A DNA stretch of 8,848 bases from Phycisphaerae bacterium. Lineage in GTDB: Bacteria; Planctomycetota; Phycisphaerae; UBA1845; Fen-1342. Where the stretch lies: NCBI GenBank assembly GCA_026984555.1, contig JALSRY010000597.1, forward strand, positions 1-8,848, read 5' to 3'. The translations under genes were made by a program, and so were the position numbers. This document shows, piece after piece, positions 7,042 to 8,848 of the stretch; positions within the stretch are counted from its first letter, which is position 1, and every line of letters starts with the position of its first letter. The notes under the pieces were generated by a model. The model did not search any database, was not told the DNA's origin, and saw nothing but the letters and a program-made list of their open reading frames with translations.

Positions 7042-7143
7042 GGTACCGGCCGGTGTGTCGCCGGCGCCGGGGGGGATGATCGCGCGTTTTCGCCGCCCGC
7101 GCGCCAGATGCGCCGAGCGGCCGGCAAGCATATGTGTTTCAAC

Positions 7144-7149
7144 AGGGAG
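7144..7149 (+). promoter_or_regulatory. Ribosome binding site of the Gfo/Idh/MocA gene
   Basis: AGGGAG at 7144-7149 is 10 nt before the ATG at 7160. The frame is open far upstream, inside etfA, so this site and the twin-arginine signal immediately after the ATG decide the start. Confidence 0.75.
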
Positions 7150-7159
7150 TGCATTCCCG

Positions 7160-8554
7160 ATGACCCAGTCCAATGATTCTGTGCGGAGTACCACCCGGCG
7201 TGATTTCCTCAAGACGGCGACCGCGACGGCGGCCGGCCTCGCGTTCGCCGCGGGCTGCAACGCGCCCCGCGTGCAAACCCGGCCCAAAGCGCGCGCGTTC
7301 GTGGCGCCCCCGCCACCCGAACAGAAGCTCCGCATCGCTTTCATCGGCACGGGTGGTATCGGCGGCTTCCACCTGGCCCGGACGAAAGACCTCGGCATCG
7401 TCTGCCCGTGTTTCTGCGACGTGGATACCCATCGCCAGAAGCCCGCGGCCGATCTCTACCCCAAGGCGCGGCGTTACCAGGACTACCGCAAGATGTTCGA
7501 CAAGGAGCACAAGAACTTCGATGCGGTGATGATCGGCATCCCGGACCACCAGCACTACCCCGCGACGATGATCGCCATGCAGCTCGGCAAGCACGTCTAC
7601 ACGCAAAAGCCGCTGACGCACACCGTCTGGGAGGCCCGGCAACTTACCGAGCAGCACCTGCGCTACAACGTCGCGACGCAGATGGGCAACCAGGGGCACG
7701 CCGGCGAAGGATGGCGGCTCGTCTACGAGTGGATCAACAGCGGATCGTTGGGCGACATCACCGAGGTGCATACCTGGACCGACCGGCCGATCTGGCCCCA
7801 GGGCATGCAACGCCCCAAGGAGCAGGATCCCGTTCCTCCCAACCTCAATTGGGACGTCTGGCTCGGACCGGCCCCCGAGCGACCTTACGTCAAGAAGGCC
7901 TACCATCCGTTCAACTGGCGGGGCTGGTGGGATTTCGGCTGTGGGGCGCTGGGCGACATGGCCTGCCACCTGATGGACGGCCTGTTCTGGGCGCTCGATC
8001 CCGGTTATCCCACGGCGGTCGAGCCTTTCGCCGCCACGCCCATCACCGAGGAGGCGTTCCCCAAGGCCTCGGTCATCAAATGGGAGTTCCCCCGGCGCGG
8101 GCGGCGCAAGGCGTTTTGCGCGTACTGGTACGACGGCAACCTCATGCCCACCACCCCCGCGGCCCTCGAGTTCAGCCGGCACCTGCCCCGCGGCGGGGGC
8201 AACCTGTTCGTCGGCACCAAGGCCACGCTCATGGTCGCCGGAAGCTACGGCAACAGCCCGCGGATCATCCCCGAGGCGAAGATGAAGGAGATCGGCAAGC
8301 CGCCGAAGATGCTCGAACGCTCGCCCGGCCACGTCAAGGAGTGGGTGATGGCCGCGCGGGGCGAAAAACCGATCGACTATCCCAAGTCGAATTTCTCCTA
8401 CGCCGGCCCGATGTCCGAAACGATCCTGCTGGGCAACGTCGCCCTGCGTGTCGGCCGGCGGATCGAGTGGGACGGCGAGAACATGAACATCACCAACATC
8501 CCCGAGGCCAACCAGTTTCTCAGCAAGGAATACCGCGACGGCTGGAAGTTCTAG
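7160..8554 (+). CDS. Tat-exported Gfo/Idh/MocA family oxidoreductase, probable lipoprotein
   Basis: A 464-residue protein. The N-terminus carries a twin-arginine signal, TTRRDFLK (11-18), then a hydrophobic run and AAGC with Cys33 as likely lipidated residue, so it should be folded with its cofactor in the cytoplasm and moved across the membrane. The Rossmann domain starts at LRIAFIGTGGIGGFH (57-71; G63-x-G65-x-x-G68), with DVD at 87-89, DAVMIGIPDHQH (121-132) and the cofactor-side VYTQKP (146-151). Lys150 is kept, but the usual EKP is QKP. The second, beta-sheet domain has WWDFGCGALGDMACHLMD (256-273), with Asp266 and His270 in the place of the catalytic D-x-x-x-H, and the planctomycete-type NWDVWLGPAPERPY (230-243). 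Relatives act on sugars, inositols or amino sugars with NAD(P); the substrate here is unknown. It stands alone, 194 bp after etfA, and no transporter or hydrolase adjoins it. Confidence 0.88.
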   Translation: MTQSNDSVRSTTRRDFLKTATATAAGLAFAAGCNAPRVQTRPKARAFVAPPPPEQKLRIAFIGTGGIGGFHLARTKDLGIVCPCFCDVDTHRQKPAADLYPKARRYQDYRKMFDKEHKNFDAVMIGIPDHQHYPATMIAMQLGKHVYTQKPLTHTVWEARQLTEQHLRYNVATQMGNQGHAGEGWRLVYEWINSGSLGDITEVHTWTDRPIWPQGMQRPKEQDPVPPNLNWDVWLGPAPERPYVKKAYHPFNWRGWWDFGCGALGDMACHLMDGLFWALDPGYPTAVEPFAATPITEEAFPKASVIKWEFPRRGRRKAFCAYWYDGNLMPTTPAALEFSRHLPRGGGNLFVGTKATLMVAGSYGNSPRIIPEAKMKEIGKPPKMLERSPGHVKEWVMAARGEKPIDYPKSNFSYAGPMSETILLGNVALRVGRRIEWDGENMNITNIPEANQFLSKEYRDGWKF

Positions 8555-8626
8555 CCCGCATATTGCATACATGGCCGAGGCGTTCAGGGGTATGGCGGCA
8601 GGTGGGAGGGAGGCGCGTTGCGGGGT

Positions 8627-8656
8627 TGGCCTGCCCCCGCCTTCTGGCCTGCCCCC
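8627..8656 (+). repeat. 12-bp direct repeat, one copy being the IS3 end
   Basis: TGGCCTGCCCCC occurs at 8627-8638 and again at 8645-8656, an 18-bp period. The second copy begins the probable left inverted repeat of the IS3 remnant; the first lies just outside it. GCGGGG at 8620-8625 and CCCCGC at 8635-8640 also make a 6-bp stem around the first copy, without a T-run. Confidence 0.8.
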
Positions 8657-8689
8657 ATTTTATGTACCAGCGGTTATGAGAGTCTTCCC

Positions 8690-8716
8690 GCCGGCAGCGG
8701 CGTAACCGCCGCCGGC
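8690..8716 (+). repeat. Imperfect hairpin inside the IS3 remnant
   Basis: GCCGGC at 8690-8695 pairs with GCCGGC at 8711-8716, then, after a 3-nt bulge (8696-8698), GGCG at 8699-8702 pairs with CGCC at 8707-8710 around a TAAC loop. It lies between the terminal repeat and the orfA-like frame. No T-run follows on either strand, so it is not a normal terminator. It may shield the transposase start from outside transcription, as known for some insertion sequences, or be part of the protein-binding end. Confidence 0.5.
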
Positions 8717-8724
8717 AAACGGGG

Positions 8725-8848
8725 CTCAAGATCAAACGCAAGACACACACCCTCGAACAGATCATCGCCAAGCTGCGCGAGGCGCAGGTGCTGGCGGCCG
8801 CCTGGCAAAGCGAGTACAACCATCGCCGGCCGCATTCGGCGCTGCACT
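8725..8848 (+). pseudogene. IS3 transposase remnant: orfA start fused to orfB end
   Basis: One frame runs open to the window edge. Its first part, KIKRKTHTLEQIIAKLREAQ, is the helix-turn-helix N-terminus typical of IS3-family OrfA. From about residue 25 it changes to AAWQSEYNHRRPHSAL, the end of the OrfB DDE integrase domain, which normally lies some 300 residues later and in a different frame. The catalytic D, D and E residues (the last E usually about 20-25 residues before RRPHS) are therefore missing. No ATG, GTG or TTG lies between the in-frame stop at 8677-8679 and 8725, so the frame also lacks a normal start. This is a dead transposase; the C-terminus is cut by the window end. Confidence 0.78.

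Larger units (their letters stand above)
8645..8848 (+). mobile_element. Internally deleted IS3-family insertion sequence (left part)
   Basis: The stretch starting TGGCCTGCCCCCATTTTATG at 8645 has the look of an IS3/IS150-type terminal inverted repeat (TG, then CTGC, a C-run, ATTTT). Eighty bases on comes the start of an orfA-like frame, which jumps directly to the last residues of orfB. A full element of this family is about 1.2-1.5 kb, so roughly 1 kb of the transposase region is gone. The right end and any target-site duplication lie beyond the window, so the total size is unknown. It cannot move itself but might be moved by a full copy elsewhere. Confidence 0.68.

Noticed and set aside
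6413..7159. Upstream extension of the Gfo/Idh/MocA frame across the end of etfA.
   Set aside because: It is a frame-shifted reading of etfA; the twin-arginine signal begins just after the ATG at 7160.
7139..8572. A 477-codon minus-strand frame opposite the Gfo/Idh/MocA gene.
   Set aside because: It is a shadow of the clearly recognisable plus-strand oxidoreductase and shows no known motif.
8555..8626. Gap after the Gfo/Idh/MocA gene, checked for a terminator, small gene or tRNA.
   Set aside because: No T-run hairpin, tRNA-like fold or frame with a start and ribosome binding site was seen.

Overview
The window reads as a piece of a GC-rich bacterial chromosome, most likely from the Planctomycetota (Phycisphaerae-like). 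This is inferred, since there is no rRNA or other marker. The grounds are: a dockerin-like calcium-loop tail at the end of a (presumably secreted) protein, a secreted glycoside-hydrolase-like protein, a twin-arginine lipoprotein of the Gfo/Idh/MocA family, a Ski2-like helicase, and high GC with long antisense shadow ORFs.

Layout. Bases 1-93 are the last 30 codons of a protein that starts outside the window, followed by a good intrinsic terminator (161-199). An epimerase-type (SDR) L-threonine 3-dehydrogenase follows at 290-1312. Next comes a secreted TIM-barrel, glycoside-hydrolase-like protein (1411-2823), whose codon use looks less GC-rich than its neighbours. It is convergent, across 28 bp, with a 725-residue Ski2-like DExH helicase on the minus strand (2852-5029). 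From a divergent 133-bp intergenic region an etfB-etfA operon runs to the right (5163-6965) and encodes both subunits of an electron transfer flavoprotein. After a 194-bp gap lies a Tat-exported, probably lipid-anchored Gfo/Idh/MocA oxidoreductase (7160-8554). The last 200 bp (8645 to the window end) are the left end of an IS3-family element that has lost almost all of its transposase: the start of orfA is joined in frame to the end of orfB.

How the genes relate. Only etfB and etfA are clearly one operon. The others are single genes for amino-acid catabolism (threonine to 2-amino-3-ketobutyrate), extracytoplasmic carbohydrate work (the GH-like and Gfo/Idh proteins) and RNA/DNA unwinding. I see no defence, phage, CRISPR or biosynthetic system. 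The most unusual item is the internally deleted IS3 remnant at the right edge, with its terminal 12 bp repeated directly outside the element.
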